Under the pieces are notes generated by a model. That model saw only the letters and a program-made list of their open reading frames with translations, was not told the origin of the DNA and did not search any database. A stretch of DNA of 13,693 nt, taken from assembly GCA_002449665.1 (NCBI GenBank), contig DJXH01000019.1, positions 1 through 13,693 of the forward strand, written 5' to 3'. Of this stretch, positions 13,182 through 13,693 are shown piece after piece. Numbering within the stretch: the first letter of the stretch is position 1; every line of letters starts with the position of its first letter. Source of the DNA: Bacteroidales bacterium UBA7009. Lineage in GTDB: Bacteria > Bacteroidota > Bacteroidia > Bacteroidales > Paludibacteraceae. The position numbers were made by a program, and so were the translations under genes.

Positions 13182-13693
13182 ATGATTCTTTGCGTTGCCG
13201 AAAAACCTTCAGTGGGCAAATATATAGCGGCGGTACTCGGAGCGAGTACCGCCCGCGATGGTTATATGGAGGGTAACGGCTATTGTGTGAGCTGGACCTT
13301 CGGACACCTTTGCGCCCTGCTTGAGCCACAGGAATACAGCGACAAATGGAGCCGTTGGACACTCGGCTCGCTGCCTATGATTCCCGACCGTTTCGGTATC
13401 AAAGTGAGCGGCGACACGGGTGTTCAAAAGCAGTTTGCCATACTCAAAGACCTTATAAGCAAAGCCACAGAGGTTATCAACTGCGGTGATGCCGGACAAG
13501 AGGGCGAACTCATACAACGTTGGGTATACCAGAAAGCCGGTTGCCGTGTCCCCGTCAAAAGACTATGGGTCAGTTCGCTTACCGAAGAAGCCATACGCGA
13601 AGGCTTTGCCGTTCTCAAAGACCAGAGCGAGTATCAGCGGCTGTATGAAGCCGGACTGATGCGGGCTATAGGCGACTGGCTGCTCGGCATGAA
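13182..13693 (+). CDS. topB: DNA topoisomerase III, N-terminal 170 residues (partial)
   Basis: The ATG at 13182, 11 bp after the preceding stop, opens a frame of 170 complete codons running off the window end. It starts MILCVAEKPSVGKYIAAVLG, the toprim strand with the catalytic glutamate of type IA topoisomerases. It continues with the FGHLCALLEP segment, then the second toprim motif NCGDAGQEGELIQRW at about residues 97-111, then VKRLWVSSLTEEAIREGF and AGLMRAIGDWLLGMN. The motif reads DAG where the classical toprim has DxD, a variant also seen in other TopB proteins, with Q replacing R before EGE. The enzyme decatenates DNA and resolves recombination or replication intermediates. The active-site tyrosine lies beyond the window. 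Transcription probably reads in from the export genes, since the gap holds no promoter. Confidence 0.95.
   Translation, partial: MILCVAEKPSVGKYIAAVLGASTARDGYMEGNGYCVSWTFGHLCALLEPQEYSDKWSRWTLGSLPMIPDRFGIKVSGDTGVQKQFAILKDLISKATEVINCGDAGQEGELIQRWVYQKAGCRVPVKRLWVSSLTEEAIREGFAVLKDQSEYQRLYEAGLMRAIGDWLLGM
13229..13253 (+). repeat. Perfect 11-bp hairpin inside the 5' part of topB
   Basis: GGCGGTACTCG (13229-13239) and CGAGTACCGCC (13243-13253) are exact reverse complements around a 3-nt GAG loop. The stem has 8 G/C pairs out of 11. It falls at codons 16-24 of topB, about 47 nt after the ATG, and encodes part of AAVLGASTA. No T run follows, so it is not an intrinsic terminator. An mRNA structural role is possible, and codon-driven coincidence is not excluded. 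Confidence 0.6.

Noticed and set aside
1..13693. CRISPR array, tRNA or rRNA gene, insertion sequence or phage genes
   Set aside because: No evenly spaced direct repeats, cloverleaf-like segments, transposase motifs or terminal inverted repeats with target duplications were found by reading. Almost all the sequence is taken by standard genes, and no gene-free stretch exceeds 300 bp.

Overview
The window looks like chromosomal DNA from a member of the Bacteroidota, most likely the order Bacteroidales and possibly a Prevotella-like lineage. Three things support this. The promoters fit the Bacteroidota pattern TTTG-N19/20-TAnnTTTG, and start codons lack a Shine-Dalgarno box. The gene content includes an NtrC-like regulator without a DNA-binding domain, a release factor 2 with SPY instead of SPF, and a TopB with a DAGQEGE toprim motif. 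One secreted protein ends in a C-terminal tail of a kind common in Bacteroidales exported proteins. The genus cannot be fixed from sequence reading alone. I see no IS element, tRNA, rRNA, CRISPR array or phage gene.

Layout, left to right. (1) 1-2387, plus strand: the last 33 codons of glutamate dehydrogenase (gdhA), then kbl and tdh one base apart, which together convert threonine to glycine plus acetyl-CoA. A hairpin at 2412-2440 lies between tdh and the convergent prfB. (2) 2512-3618, minus strand: prfB (release factor 2), reading straight through without the usual programmed frameshift. (3) 3668-3721: a divergent promoter built as a concentric dyad, firing prfB leftward and holA rightward. 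(4) 3761-7109, plus strand: holA (DNA polymerase III delta), mltG (endolytic murein transglycosylase) and a secreted GHL10/DigH-type glycoside hydrolase. The last two are one base apart and look like a peptidoglycan-glycan pair. (5) 7087-9390, minus strand: recF, preceded in its operon by a sigma-54-type response regulator with receiver and AAA+ domains only. The 3' end of recF overlaps the hydrolase gene by 23 bp. (6) 9443-9490: a second divergent promoter. (7) 9551-13693, plus strand: a tightly spaced run consisting of an unrecognised secreted acidic repeat protein, a short Wza-like outer-membrane export lipoprotein lacking the usual C-terminal membrane helix, a Wzc/GumC-like inner-membrane chain-length protein lacking the tyrosine-kinase domain, and the start of topB (topoisomerase III), cut by the window edge.

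Most of the window is core metabolism, replication and repair. The least ordinary part is region 7. There, an export pair (OPX plus PCP), each partner reduced to a minimal form, follows a secreted protein with no glycosyltransferase or polymerase genes nearby in view. It may be an orphan polysaccharide-export pair, or a small export module for some other surface product. The sequence does not decide between these.
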